A stretch of 64,000 bases of DNA from Apoderus coryli (lineage: Eukaryota; Arthropoda; Insecta; Coleoptera; Attelabidae), in the NCBI GenBank assembly GCA_911728435.2, contig OU452207.1, positions 14,905,682-14,969,681 on the forward strand, written 5' to 3'. Of the stretch, positions 1-10,655 are shown in pieces (position 1 is the stretch's first letter; each line of letters opens with the position of its first letter). A program made the position numbers and the translations under genes. The notes beneath the pieces are model-generated. The model was not told the origin of the DNA and searched no databases. It was given only the letters and a program-made list of their open reading frames with translations.

Positions 1-1375
1 AATTTAGAACAATTTCGAGCGTTTAACTAGAATTAAAAATCAAAGTGTTGTTTTCTCTCTCTCTATAATTTAAAACTAAATTTTATTAGTAGCAAGAAAT
101 TAGGTTAAGCGTAAATAAGCAACTTGCAACAATTTCGTCACCCAAATTATGATAATCCTTATAAATACTTTTAAATCACCAGAAAACTGTTTACCGCTCA
201 CAACCAACACTAAAGTTGAAATAAATCTAAGACGTCTTTTTTTATAAATAAGCAATTTAGAACAATTTAGAGCGTTTAGTTACAATTAAAAATCATAGTG
301 TCTTTGAAAATGCTGTTTTTTCTCTTATAATTTAAAACAAAATTTTATTAGTAACAAGAAATTAGATTAAGCGTAAATAAGCTAATTAGAACGATTTAGA
401 GCGTTTAGTTACTATTAAAAAGCAAAGTGTCTTTCAAAATGCTGTTTTCTCTCTTATAATTTAAAACAAAATTGTATTTCTAACAAGAAATCACATTAAG
501 CGTAAATAAGCAATTTAGAGCATTTGGTTACTATTAAAAATCAAAGTGTCTTTCAAAATGCTGTTTTCTCTCTTATAATTTAATACTAAATTTTATTAGT
601 AGCAAGAAATTAGATTAAGCGTAAATAAGCAATTTACATCAATTTCGTCACCGAAATTATGATAATCCTTATAAATACTTTTAAATCACCAGAAAACTGT
701 TTACCGCTCACAACCAACTAAGCAATTTAGAACGATTTATAGCGTTTAGTTACAATTAAAAATCAAAGTGTCTTCCAAAATGCTGTTTTCTCTCTTATAA
801 TTTAAAACTGAATTTTATTAGTAACTCGAAATTAGACTAAGCATAAATAAGCAATTTAGAACAATTTCGAGCGTTTAATTAGAATTAAAAATCAAAGTGT
901 CTTTCAAAATGCTGTTTTCGCTCTTATAATTTAATACTAAATTTTATTAGTAGCAAGAAATTAGATTAAGCGTAAATAAGCAATTTACAACAATTTCGTC
1001 ACCCAAATTATGATAATCCTTATAAATGCTTTTAAAGCACCAGAAAACTGTTTACCGCTCACAACCAAATCTAAAGGTGAAATAAATCTAAGACGTCTTT
1101 TTTAATAAATAAGCAATTTAGAACGATTTAGAGCGTTTAGTTACAATTAAAAATCCTATTGTCTTCAAAAATGCTGAATTACATTAAGCGTAGTTAGAAT
1201 TAAAAATCAAAGTGTGTTCCAAAATGCTGTTTTCTCTTTTATAATTTAAAACTAAATTTTATTAGTGACACGAAATTAGATTAAGCGTAAATAAGCAATT
1301 TAGAACAATTTCGAGCGTTTAATTAGAATTAAAAATCAAAGTATCTTCCAAAATGCTGTTTTCTCTACTTCATCT
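1..1375. repeat. Satellite-like tandem array, unit about 120 bp, left end outside window
   Basis: About ten imperfect copies of a unit run head to tail. A unit contains AATTTAGAACAATTT, GAGCGTTTAGTTA, ATTAAAAATCAAAGTGTCTT, ATGCTGTTTTCTCTCTTATA and ATTAGATTAAGCGTAAATAA. A second unit type with AATTTCGTCACCCAAATTAT and CAGAAAACTGTTTACCGCTC is interspersed near 130, 640 and 985, so the array has a two-level composition. The first base of the window is already inside a unit. The array stops near 1375, where the sequence turns to CTTCATCTTCTTAACCGC. No coding potential is seen. Confidence 0.85.
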
Positions 1376-1795
1376 TCTTAACCGCTTACAATAGGGATTT
1401 TAATTAACCGATATTTTTTTTTAATCAACAGGGTATATTCAGAGGTATAGAACTCGAAATTAATATTAAGCGTATAATTTTACAAAATCATTTAAGGTAC
1501 CTAGCCAATGAACTATTTTAAATATAGTGTGTTTATTCATCATACACTGGTAAGGAAGAAGGTAATTTTTGGGTCAATTATATAAAAAATATATAATACC
1601 TACTTATTTTCGTGATGTATGTTGAAAAAAATCGGTTGTGTCGCCTCAAAACTTTCCCGACAAGATATAATATAATTAAAAATATATGACCTGCGTAACG
1701 AAACAGAATTTTAATAATAATAATTGTATTATTTTCAATAAATTAACGTAACAAACTAACTACTTTATTCAAAAATTAGAAGCAAAAAAAAAGTT
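1376..1795. other. AT-rich spacer, nothing recognised
   Basis: No open frame of useful length, no inverted or tandem repeat beyond short ATA runs. Confidence 0.5.
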
Positions 1796-1859
1796 ACGCC
1801 AGAGCTGGGATTCGAAGCCGTAACCTCCGCGCATGAAGCAAAGCCTCTATCCACGGCGC
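1796..1859 (-). other. Degenerate tRNA-like sequence (pseudo-tRNA or SINE head)
   Basis: On the minus strand GCGCCGT at the 5' end can pair with CTGGCGT at the 3' end as an acceptor stem with G-T wobbles. A B-box-like GGCTTCGAATCC and an A-box-like TGGATAGAGGC are in the right order. The whole is only 64 nt, the T stem pairs poorly, and the anticodon stem is weak (CAT could sit in the loop). This fits a decayed tRNA or the tRNA-derived head of a SINE better than a working tRNA. A T-run follows it on the minus strand. Confidence 0.35.
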
Positions 1860-2184
1860 CTCACCAACTTTTAAAATATTCTATTTGTAATATACATATA
1901 TACGTTCTAACTAACTAACTGAAAATTTAAACGCCATTTTCTAGAGGAGTATGGGAGCAAATATCAAAAGTGACCTATCGCTGTAAATCAGATAAAAAAT
2001 GGTTTAAAATGATGTATCACTCAACCCCTACTGCTATATAAAAATTTAGTTGTTGTGTCCACCCCTATCACAGGGATTAAGCGATTTCAACCAAAATCTA
2101 ATGGCTTCATCCTAGGACTGCCCCAAACCCATATACGGAAATTTAGCGCAATTGGTGAAAGCGTTTGGGCGCTATCTTGGAAGA

Positions 2185-2228
2185 ATACATACAGACACAC
2201 ATACATACATACACACATACAGACAGAC
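2185..2228. repeat. Microsatellite (ACAT/ACAG tetranucleotide)
   Basis: Interrupted ACAT, ACAC and ACAG tetranucleotides. The short open frames crossing it on both strands are products of the repeat and are not called as genes. Confidence 0.8.
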
Positions 2229-2312
2229 TTCCATCTGGAAATGGTCTTAATCGTTTCAGGGAACTTCAAAATGGTTATATCCGTCGTTATCTCAACATTT
2301 TTTTGTTAGCCC

Positions 2313-2376
2313 GTGAAAACATGATTGAAATATTATTGTTATGATTTAACTAATATATTAGCAATATAAATAATTA
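2313..2376 (-). repeat. Short copy of the 3' flank of the RING-gene family
   Basis: ATGATTGAAATATTATTGTT here recurs at about 7791 and, slightly changed, at about 31034. In both of those places it lies just 3' of the RING reading frame on the minus strand. The MITE at 2379 begins immediately after, so this may be a third, mostly lost copy of the same segment. Confidence 0.45.
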
Positions 2377-2378
2377 TA

Positions 2379-2996
2379 CAAGGTGTTTCTAAAAAAGCTG
2401 GCCAAAATTTGTGAGCAAATTGGGGACATCTAATCATGAAAAAAACCTAAATTGTAATTTTTCGTCCTTATTTACAAAGATACAGGGTGTTAAACATGGC
2501 TGCCTGAGGACGACTTTTTTGAAATATTTTCGAAACGAGTAAAGATGGATTAACCAAATGTAGCATATTTATTCACCTAGTTAAATGTCGTAAACTGACA
2601 TGAAATTGAATAAAAAAGGATGACCATAGGCGGGTAAACGGGGGGACCCTTGCCTTAATTATAACCTAACTTTTTTTCATTGTGATTTTTATTCATTTTG
2701 TTTAAAAAATGTGATAAAATAAAGTTTACTACATAAAAAAGGCATACTTCTTTTTTCTCGAAAAACTTAAAGGTTGTCAAGAAATTCGAGTTTGAAAATA
2801 TTAACTAAAACTGGTCCTTAGTACAAAGCATAGTACAAAGCATTAATAAAATTTTGGAAAACTTTTCGTTAGCAAACTGTATTTCAATAATTTTATTAAT
2901 GTTGGACTTTTCGAAAAATTAGAATTTAGGTTTTTTTCATTATTAGATGTCCCCAATTCGCTCACAAATTTTGGCCAGCTTTTTTAGAAAACCTTG
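2379..2996. mobile_element. Non-autonomous DNA transposon (MITE), about 82-bp TIRs, TA target site
   Basis: The left end CAAGGTGTTTCTAAAAAAGC is the reverse complement of the right end at 2977-2996 with few changes. The match continues inward for about 80 bp, including CCAAAATTTGTGAGC and GGGGACATCTAAT. Both ends are flanked by TA (2377-2378 and 2997-2998). The terminal CAAGGTG and TA duplication suggest the Tc1/mariner superfamily. The 618-bp body has no transposase, so it would depend on an enzyme encoded elsewhere. Confidence 0.85.
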
Positions 2997-3145
2997 TAAA
3001 TAAAAGGGGATAATTTTTGGTAATATGTCAAATTTCATCCAATCACCTCTCGATTACAGCGATAATATCTTACATGTGGTGTTTTCAGTTTGGTGTTTTT
3101 TTTATTAAAAATTAGTTAAACGTCAAACTGAACACTGCTTTAAAA

Positions 3146-4312
3146 ATGTCGCGAAGATTTGGTATTGCATCTAACGATGCAATTAATGATATTATATATA
3201 ATAATATACCAAAAAATACAATCAAATCAAAAAAATATGTATGGAACATATTTCTCGAGTTTTGTGCGACCAGAGAATACGAACTGAATGCTGAAACGAA
3301 TTTGCATAATTTGGCTAATATATTGAAAGATTATGCGGTAAATATGTGAAAAGCTGACGGAACTGAATATAAAGAAGCAACTGTAAAAACAATTTGGAAT
3401 ACTACGAGTAGGCTACTCCAGGAAAAATACCTCAATGACTTCAAAATTGTATTCGACCCGTTTACCAGTGTGATATTCAAAAATGCGCGAGATGCAAGAA
3501 ATGCAAAACGTAAAAGATTATAGCAGGATCCAAACAAACGAAAATGCAGTTCATCAAATTTGAGTTCAAGTGATTTGGCTAGAATCATTGGATTATGGGA
3601 TGAATGTACACCAGAAGGTTTACAAAAAAAAAATTACCATATTGTAGCTGTTGAGTTAGCTTGGCGAGGTGGTGAATCAGCTGATTGCCTTATAGATTAT
3701 TTCACGATTGAGAAAAATAATGATGAAACGCCAACCAACAGAATTGAATACAATCCAATATTCAGTAAAACATGCCAAGGAGAATCGAAAAGTTGTACAA
3801 ATAGTAAGTGGCTTGTTCCAAATATTGCAAACGAAAGTGCATGCCCTGTTCGGTTATTCCATAAATTATGGTCCAAAAGGTGGAAAAATATTACTTCCAG
3901 TCGCCTATTCTTGAGACCAAATCGTTTCTGGAAATCCGAAAGTGAGACATGGTTTGACAATATACCGGTAGGCAAGAACACAATTAATATGTGGACCAAA
4001 TCATCCGCGCAAGCTATTGGTTTAGACACTAAGTGTAAAAAGATATCCAATCATTCGAACAGATCAACTGCAGTTAGCCATTTGGCAAATAAAGGAATTC
4101 CTGAACAGCAATTAATAAAAATAACAGGACATAGCAGCTCTAATTCAATTAAACCGTACTTGAATATTAAATAAGAACGCCATGGTGAAATAATCAACAC
4201 CATGCGAGGAATTTCTTCAACAGTGGACATTAACAATCGGTCAACTTCAGCAAACTCTTCTTCCAATTTAACATTTACCAATTGTACTTTTCACAAGTGT
4301 AGTTTTAAATAA
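3146..4312 (+). pseudogene. Crypton-like tyrosine recombinase (transposase), three in-frame stops
   Basis: One continuous frame is broken only by TGA at 3347-3349, TAG at 3521-3523 and TAA at 4172-4174. The N-terminal part (MSRRFGIASND) resembles the SAM-like DNA-binding part of Crypton enzymes. The catalytic part shows the recombinase pattern: arginine in ELAWRGGES, H-x2-R in NHSNRSTAVSHL, histidine in ITGHSS, tyrosine in KPYLNIK. After the last stop the same frame continues into NLTFTNCTFHKCSFK, a short repetitive tail I associate with Crypton and DUF3504-type proteins. About 388 codons are covered. Cryptons cut and join through a phosphotyrosine intermediate and have no terminal inverted repeats, and none is seen. 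The three stops make it inactive. Confidence 0.8.
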
Positions 4313-4321
4313 AAATTAATA

Positions 4322-7300
4322 GGGTAAAAGACCTAATAGTTGGCACCGCACTAATCATTGGCACCCTAGTTTATTTTATATATATCCTATTTTCCAGTTT
4401 CCTCTAGTTAATAACGTAAAGATACAATAGATAGCAGCATTGTTATTCTATGCAGAATATGAGTTTGGTGGTAGACATGTTGTTTGGTGAATTAAGGTAA
4501 AGTGTTCTTGTAAGACAGTGTTTTGTGATCTGCGTTGGAGGTGAAAATCAGCAACTTTACGAGTGTCAAGGTAATTTGAGAACTGTTCTAATAATGTTGT
4601 TTTTGAAAAGTGTGAGATGGAAATAACTATACAATCTGAAATGATTTAAATTGATAGATTATCTTTCATAACCTTTCTTTTTTTGGCGGGAAATAATAGT
4701 TTAGGGAGTGCCAACAATTAGATTGTCTAAAGCGGCGCATCTAATAGTTGGCACTATATGCCAATAATAGGATTTCATTGTAAATGTTGCACTGTCCCAT
4801 TTGTTGGCACTAGGAATATAATTTGATAAAGGTTGATACTAAAGTACCTACTAGGTAGGTATTTATGTCGGAGATAGATAAACCTTAAATAGGAAACTTT
4901 AAAAGGGTATAATGCATTCACATAAATACATTCTCTTAACTTCAGATGCCGAAAATTTCTAAACGGGAGCCAAAAGCGTACAGTGAAGAGAAAATTCAGG
5001 AAGCTTTAAATGAGATAAAAAGCGGGATTTGTAAAAAGACGGTTGCTAAAAAGTTTGGTATTCCCCGATCTACATTACAGTTTAGATTGAGCAGCAAGTT
5101 TACAAAGATTCGACCTGGTCCCAACACTTATCTAACCGCAGAAGAGGAAGATATTATTGTGTCCTGGATACTAGACAGTTGTAGGAAGGGTTTTCCACGT
5201 CGAAAAGATGATATTGTTGCTTCTGTTAAGAAATTTCTTGATGAGAACCCCAGAAGCACTCCGTTTCACGAAAATACCCCCGGAAAGCGTTGGTTTCATA
5301 GCTTTTTAAGTCGCCATCCCATGTTGACAAGTCGGACTTCAGAAGCAATTACAAATGCAAGTAGCAATATTTCGGAATCTAATATCCGAAAATGGTTCAA
5401 CGATATTGAACAATACTAGGGGGTACTCCGAAATATTGCAAGACTCTGGGCGTGTGTTTAATGGCGACGAAACCAGCTTCCTACTGTGTCCAAAGACGGG
5501 AAAAGTTCTAGCTCCGAAAGGTTTAAAAAATGTTTATGAAGTAGACGTGGGCAATGCAAAAAGTAATCTTACGGTTATGTTCACATTCGGGGCTTCAGGC
5601 GTAATAACACCTCCTATGGTGATCTATCCATACAAGAGATTGCCTCCTCAAATTGTAGACATTGTTCCGAAAGGATGGGTATCGGTAAGTATCAGAATGT
5701 TTGCTAGTAGTACTTGTGCGCTTACAATCAATTTTTTTAGGAATTTCCGAAAATGGATGGATGAAATCGGAACTTTTTTTCGAATATATTGTGAACATTT
5801 TTTATCCAAATCTAGTAAAATCTAAAGTGACATTCCCAATTATACTTTTTGTGGATGGGCACAAAACCCATTTAACTTATCAACTTAGCAAGTTATGTAC
5901 AGACCTCAAAATACTTTTAATAGCATTATATCCTAATGCAACTAGGATTCTCCAGCCAGCCGACGTGTCCTGCTTCAGACCATTAAAGGCTCTTTGGAAA
6001 CGCGGTGTTCTGAGATGGCGGCGAAGTAATCCCTTTTGTCAGCTTACCAAAATAGATTTTGCGCCAATTCTTAATCATATAATCTCTGATTTAGCACCCG
6101 AAAGTATTTCCAATGGTTTTCGTGCATGTGGACTCTGTCCTTGGAATGTAAATCAAATTGATTTCAAGAAATGTCTCGGAAAACAAGAAAGTCAATACAG
6201 TCCTGCAGAAGAGTTACCTGAATCTTCCATGGATTTTAATAAATTTGTTAAACTAATTGGAGAAGCTAAATTTGAAGAGCTTAGAAATATTTCTTCGAAT
6301 GAGCTACTATCTTATACTGAAGACTTTCAAATCCTACATAAACTTTATGAATTTTTCTGCACCAAAGAAAATAAACTCATCTGTCATGACGAGTATCACA
6401 ACCATGAAGGTCATTCGTTAGATGGGGGCGATATGGATAATCGACAAGATGTTGACAAAACAGCTTCTGGTCATGCAGAACATATATCTCAAAATATAGA
6501 ATTAATTACAAATTTTACAGAACAAGATATATTAGATATGCCAGTTTTATTAAGCCCCCCTGAAGACAATACCAATTTAAATGATAATATAAGCAATTAC
6601 TTATTGTGGCAAAAAACTCCAGAAAGGGCAAATAAGCGAAACACCGAAAGAATGCCATTTGTAATAACTTCAACTGCGTTTAAAAACATTTGTGAAGAAA
6701 AAGTAAAAGTAAAACATAAAATTGAAAAGCAAAAAGCAGATAAAAAAACAATTAAAATGCAAGCAAAACTAGAAAAAGAAAATAAAAAAGGTGCACAAAT
6801 CAAGCGAAAAAAGAAAAATATCAATTCGACTGTGATTAACGATAAGGTCGATGAGAGACCAAAAATTAATATAATAGAGAATATCCTACTTAATAGCCAG
6901 ACTACACATGATCAACAACGACCTCTTGATAGCGTTAAGAGATTATTATTTAGCACTGAGGAAGAAATCCGTGAAAACCACGCATCGCCATTGGAAACTG
7001 CAGCAATAGAAAATAATATATCAGTATATTCCGGGCTGTGTTATATTTGTGTAACTAACATTTATAAAACAAATGTAGGAATTAAATGTAGGAAATGTAC
7101 ACGTACTTATCATCATAATTGTTTAGTAAGAAAAAATTTGTATAAATCAGAATTCATATGTCCTACATGTACTTATCAATAAATTATTTCTGAAAATAAT
7201 TACTTGTATTTACCTAGGTAACTAGGCACTGAAACTTGAGATCATAAAATATTCTAATGCCAACAATTGGAGTGACAATAATTAGAGGTGCCAATTACTG

Positions 7301-7546
7301 GTAAACTATGAGGGGCCAATTATTAGGAAACTATGCCAATCATTGGTGAAATTACATATTTGAGCATTTAAGATAATATGTGGATTTTTGAGATATCAAT
7401 CAGGCTAAATTTACTCAGAAAACAGTAATAGACGTCAACAACATCTATATAAATAAATTCACCTAGGTAGTGGTATAACTCCACATATTAACTTGTAACA
7501 AACGTTGGATGATACCTTAAAGTGCCAACTATTAGGTATCTTACCC
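4322..7546 (+). mobile_element. Complete pogo/Tigger-like DNA transposon, 3225 bp, TA duplication
   Basis: The left end GGGTAAAAGACCTAATAGTT and the right end AACTATTAGGTATCTTACCC are inverted repeats, with TA at 4320-4321 and 7547-7548. Inside both ends the motif AATAGTTGGCAC or its complement recurs: near 4335, 4353, 4709, 4741 and 4801 on the left, and near 7259, 7290, 7318, 7336 and 7521 on the right. This makes subterminal arrays on each side of one transposase gene. The insertion lies eight bases past the last codon of the Crypton. TA target duplication, a psq/CENP-B-type DNA-binding domain and a DDE_1 catalytic domain place it in the pogo group. Confidence 0.9.
4946..7182 (+). pseudogene. 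pogo-like transposase with C-terminal PHD-type zinc finger, frameshifted
   Basis: Three frames carry one protein. 4946-5416 has a psq-type helix-turn-helix (KKTVAKKFGIPRSTLQFRL) and a CENP-B-like second domain (PGKRWFHSFLSRHPML). 5421-5684 carries the first catalytic Asp in VFNGDETSFLL. 5743-7182 carries the second in LFVDGHKTH and the third in RILQPADVSCF. A Cys/His finger closes the protein (CYICV, CRKC, YHHNC, CPTC). The first junction near 5417 is a frameshift. The second has canonical intron borders (GTAAGT at 5685, TTTTTTTAG to 5740, 56 nt), but splicing leaves the frame one nucleotide short, so an indel or an unrecognised splice site is present. The enzyme would bind the element ends and cut at TA. 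As read here it is inactive. Confidence 0.85.
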
Positions 7547-7620
7547 TAATATTTGTTTGATTAAAAACGTCAGTCAATCAAATTTTTGATATCTACAAAG
7601 TAAACAATTACCTTATCGAA

Positions 7621-7780
7621 TACTCCTCGGGCCTTGATAAATAATCAACATTTTGTCATAGAGAATCCTTCAAGCGAGTTGCTCAAGGATAATAGCCCTC
7701 GGCCTGCGGCCTTGCAAGCAAAACGCTTTTGGCATTCTCTATGACAAAATTATCTCGGTATTATCAAGACCCTAGGGGTA
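7621..7780. mobile_element. Foldback MITE, 160 bp
   Basis: The left arm (TACTCCTCGGGCCTTGATAA, then TTTTGTCATAGAGAAT) is complementary to the right arm (ATTCTCTATGACAAAATTAT, then TATCAAGACCCTAGGGGTA). The arms are nearly 50 bp with a centre of about 60 bp containing CCTCGGCCTGCGGCC. Target duplication not assigned. It sits next to the 3' flank of the RING gene. Confidence 0.75.
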
Positions 7781-7876
7781 TTACTACTGAAAATACGATT
7801 GAAATATTATTGTTATATAAATAATTGTTCTAATTACATAATTTTTTGATTATTTTAGTAATATATTAACTATTAC

Positions 7877-8012
7877 CTAATTATTGGTAGGATTGGCCAA
7901 AATTTTAACCGGTTCGCAGGTTTCCTTCAGCATCACAGTTCTTGTCGCAGTTGAAACTATATTCGAGCACACGCTGCACTTGGTTCCATTCACTTGGCAG
8001 GATTCGCATAGT
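7877..8012 (-). pseudogene. 3' fragment of SIAH-like tandem-RING gene
   Basis: Minus-strand codons read from the middle of a RING finger (CSVCSNIVS-like) through KILANPTNN to a stop at 7877-7879. The same end, with the same stop, occurs in the second copy at 31119. The fragment ends exactly at ATTCGCATAGT, where the LINE begins. The matching 5' part resumes at 15138 on the far side of the LINE, so this is the C-terminal part of one gene split by the insertion. In SIAH-type ligases the RING recruits the E2 enzyme; function here is inferred only from that similarity. Confidence 0.75.
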
Positions 8013-8059
8013 ATGTATGAGATCTGCCATTTCAGTATCGATTTCCCCGCTTCAATTGC

Positions 8060-8647
8060 TTGATTTTCCTTGATTCTTCTTCGTAGTCACCTATTTGGTA
8101 TTTATTTTTAGACCTTTTGTCCTTACTTATTTTTTGACTAATCTAAGATAATGACCAGACTTTTTCGGCTACGCCTGGTTTGTATTGGGTATCAAGAGAA
8201 TTTGTCACTGGATACCTGAGCAGGTATTCAGTGGACAGCGTCCGTGAGGAGTCGATACTTGCATCTGAATGGAGCGTTGCGCTTATGGATTCTTCCTACG
8301 TCTTGGGTCGTCCGTATTCTCTGAAGTGTTTCGAAGTAGAATTTGTATGCCATTTCATTGATTTTGAATTCCATGGGTAGGATGTTCAGTCGCCTCAAAA
8401 CTTCTGTGTTGTGGATTTCCCATGGCCGCTTTCCCAAAATTTTTCACCCTACTTTTGTCTCCAGCGTAGTTAATTTAGTGTAGTAACTTTTCGGTGCGCC
8501 GCTCCAGATTGCTGCACCGTAGAGACTTATAGGTCTGATGTATGTTTTGTATAGCGCCACCTTCAGCTCCTGCCTTAGTGGTGAGCTAGGTATCATGTAG
8601 GGGTACATGGTTTTGACGGCCAGACCAGTCCTCATTCTTGTCTTATA
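8060..8647 (-). pseudogene. LINE ORF2, C-terminal part of reverse transcriptase (thumb)
   Basis: Minus strand. TRMRTGLAVKTMYPYM and LYKTYIRPISLYGAAIW are typical of the region after the catalytic domain in Jockey/CR1-type enzymes (x-Y-x-x-x-x-R-P-x-x-x-Y-G). A frameshift near 8440 separates this from RPWEIHNTEVLRRLNILP, which continues toward the C terminus near 8228. The piece is the direct continuation of the ORF2 segment ending at 11383. Joining across the nested element gives NFKQHLY followed by KTRMRTG in one frame. Confidence 0.8.
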
Positions 8648-8822
8648 CACTGAACCGAAAAGGTACGTGATATTAATAAAAAAGTGCTTCAAATCAATGA
8701 ACGACAACATTAAATTTGAGCCGATGATGGGTGACATTAATACAATGAACGTTCGTACATAAATTCGGTAGCGAATTCTGTACGTTGAATTAATAAATAA
8801 AGAACATAAATTTATGCTCGCC

Positions 8823-9082
8823 GGTTATTGATCTTACGAATGATGGACATTAATTTATAACTCCTGTACGTTAAAACGATGTTACCAGGTTGTTAATGTT
8901 ACGAACGATGAAGATTAGTTTATGTCTCCAATACGTAAAACCGATGTTAGCTGGTTATTAATGTTACGAACGATGAACATTAATCTATGACTTTTGTACA
9001 TTAAACCGATGTCTGAAGGTTGTTAATGTTACGAACGAGAAACATGAATCTATGACTTTTGTACGTTAAACCAATGTTAGCT
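8823..9082. repeat. Four 65-bp tandem repeats in the left arm of the nested element
   Basis: Units start at 8823, 8888, 8953 and 9018. They share GGTTATTAATGTTACGAACG, ATGAACATTAATCTATGACT and GTACGTTAAACCGATG words with point differences. The period is exactly 65 bp. Such arrays inside transposon ends can hold several transposase-binding sites; that role is inference. Confidence 0.9.
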
Positions 9083-9437
9083 GATTATTACATTGGGTAA
9101 TAATAATTGTTTTACGTAATTGTGTTCGCCGGAAATTATTATTACGAAAGATTGAGATTATTGTTCTGTATTCAATCAATAATCGCGAGCATATAGGTAC
9201 ATATGTATTATGTGTACTGCGCAGTGCAGTATTGTTCAAATATACTAGTACCAATGGTTAGAGAATTTAAAAGCCCAAATAAGACTCAAAATTGTCTTGC
9301 TGTACGTCCATTGATTTGATGCACCTGCTTTGTAAATAAATTAAATCATATTTGTACGACACTCGAAATCTAAAGGCTTTATTTTTAATTTAGTTAATAT
9401 TAAATGCTAAACATGTCAGATTCGTCTGTCGTCTGAG

Positions 9438-10410
9438 GTGAAAAGGGAGAAAAAACTATATTTGGAAACTAAAGTCCGCGGAAATTCTTCTAAACAAAAT
9501 TTGAAATTATTACGAGATCTAAACATTTATGCAAGGGAAAATATCACAATACCGTCTTTTATTCATGATATTGATAATATTAATGATTTTTTTGTGGCCA
9601 CTTCTACCAACAATCCGGACCCAGGAACGATCAATTTTTACTTAGGTAATAAAATTAGGCCTGATATTAACTTTGAATTTACAATGGTGGATCATGGGGA
9701 GATACTTGATGCATTGCTGGGATTAAGTTGATATGCTAGTAGTAGTTGTCCGTTTATAATGCCCTTTATACAGCATCAAGTTAATTACTATATAGAAACG
9801 AGGAACTTCCCAACATGTTGGAAAGCAGCCAATGTCATTCCAATCCCAAAACTAAAACTCCATCAACATTTAAGGATCTTATAGACCGATCTCCAAGGTT
9901 ATTGAGAGAGTGATCTGCAATCAAATGAAAACATATCTTGATGGGCATGGGTTGTTGTCGGAGGTCCAGTCTGGGTTCCGTCAGGTCACAGTTGGTCCAC
10001 GACATGACTTAAAATACTGGATGATGCATTGGGGGCGGTAGATCAGGGTCGATTGACGGCATTGCTGCTGTTGGACTACGCAAGGGGCATTTGACCGCAT
10101 TGGTCATGATTTGTTGCTGGCCAGTGTGGGTTACCTGGGCTTTGGGGAGTCTGCTGTGTCTCTACTCGGAACATATGTGAATGATAGAAGTCAGGTTGTC
10201 ATTTTGGGAACGGCAGTGTCTGGACCCAGGACATTGCGTAGTGCCGCAGGGCATCCAGGAATCATTGCCTCTTTTTATGTATCAGGGTTTTTGTTGTTGT
10301 TATTATTATGCAGTTATCTTTAGTATTGCTAATATGTTAAGCTAGGAGGCTGTGCATCGACTTCGCCTTTTGTGTAACTTTTCTAAGTTCTCAATAAAGT
10401 CATTTATTAT
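9438..10410 (+). pseudogene. Decayed CR1-like LINE reverse transcriptase fragment with 3' tail
   Basis: Plus strand. The text of a CR1/Jockey-type polymerase runs through several frames: RDLNIYARENITIP and MVDHGEILDALLGLS in the linker, then NFPTCWKAANVIPIPK. Next come fragments of the block with VQSGFR, a degraded LLLLDYA block, and SVGYLGFGESAVSLLGTYVN. From about 10280 an internal deletion jumps to a 3' UTR ending in AATAAAGTCATTTATTATAT and ATTATTATTA, the kind of microsatellite tail CR1 and I elements leave. At least six stops or frameshifts make it long dead. It is a passenger inside the TA-flanked element. Confidence 0.7.
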
Positions 10411-10472
10411 ATTATTATTATTAATCAAAATAACAGGTTTTTAAGTAAACAGTGTGCGCCTTTAGAATAGAC

Positions 10473-10655
10473 TTATAGAACCCATAAGGACGGTGGGATT
10501 GCAGATTTTCTTCCTTTAAGGTTTATTATATGTTCTTCTATTTCTTGAACTGTTTTAGCACAAAATAAAAAAGATTCTTGAGAGTCTTTTATTGTGTACT
10601 TTAAATGGCTTATCTTTCCACTGGCACCTTTGGAACATAGCTTAGCGGATAGCAC
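10473..10655 (-). CDS. Short frame of unknown origin, probably a gene or element fragment
   Basis: A 60-residue minus-strand frame (start LSAKLCSKGASGK, middle TIKDSQESFLFCAKTVQEI) has even composition and reads like real protein. I cannot name the family. It has no partner exon that I can see and lies inside the nested DNA element between the LINE tail and a T-run at 10738. It may be a captured exon or the end of an unrecognised transposase. Not supported enough to be called a gene. Confidence 0.3.
   Translation of the reverse strand: MLSAKLCSKGASGKISHLKYTIKDSQESFLFCAKTVQEIEEHIINLKGRKSAIPPSLWVL

Noticed and set aside
2055..2309. Open frames on both strands, 84 and 60 codons
   Set aside because: Driven by the ACAT/ACAG microsatellite and flanking repeat; no protein-like composition.
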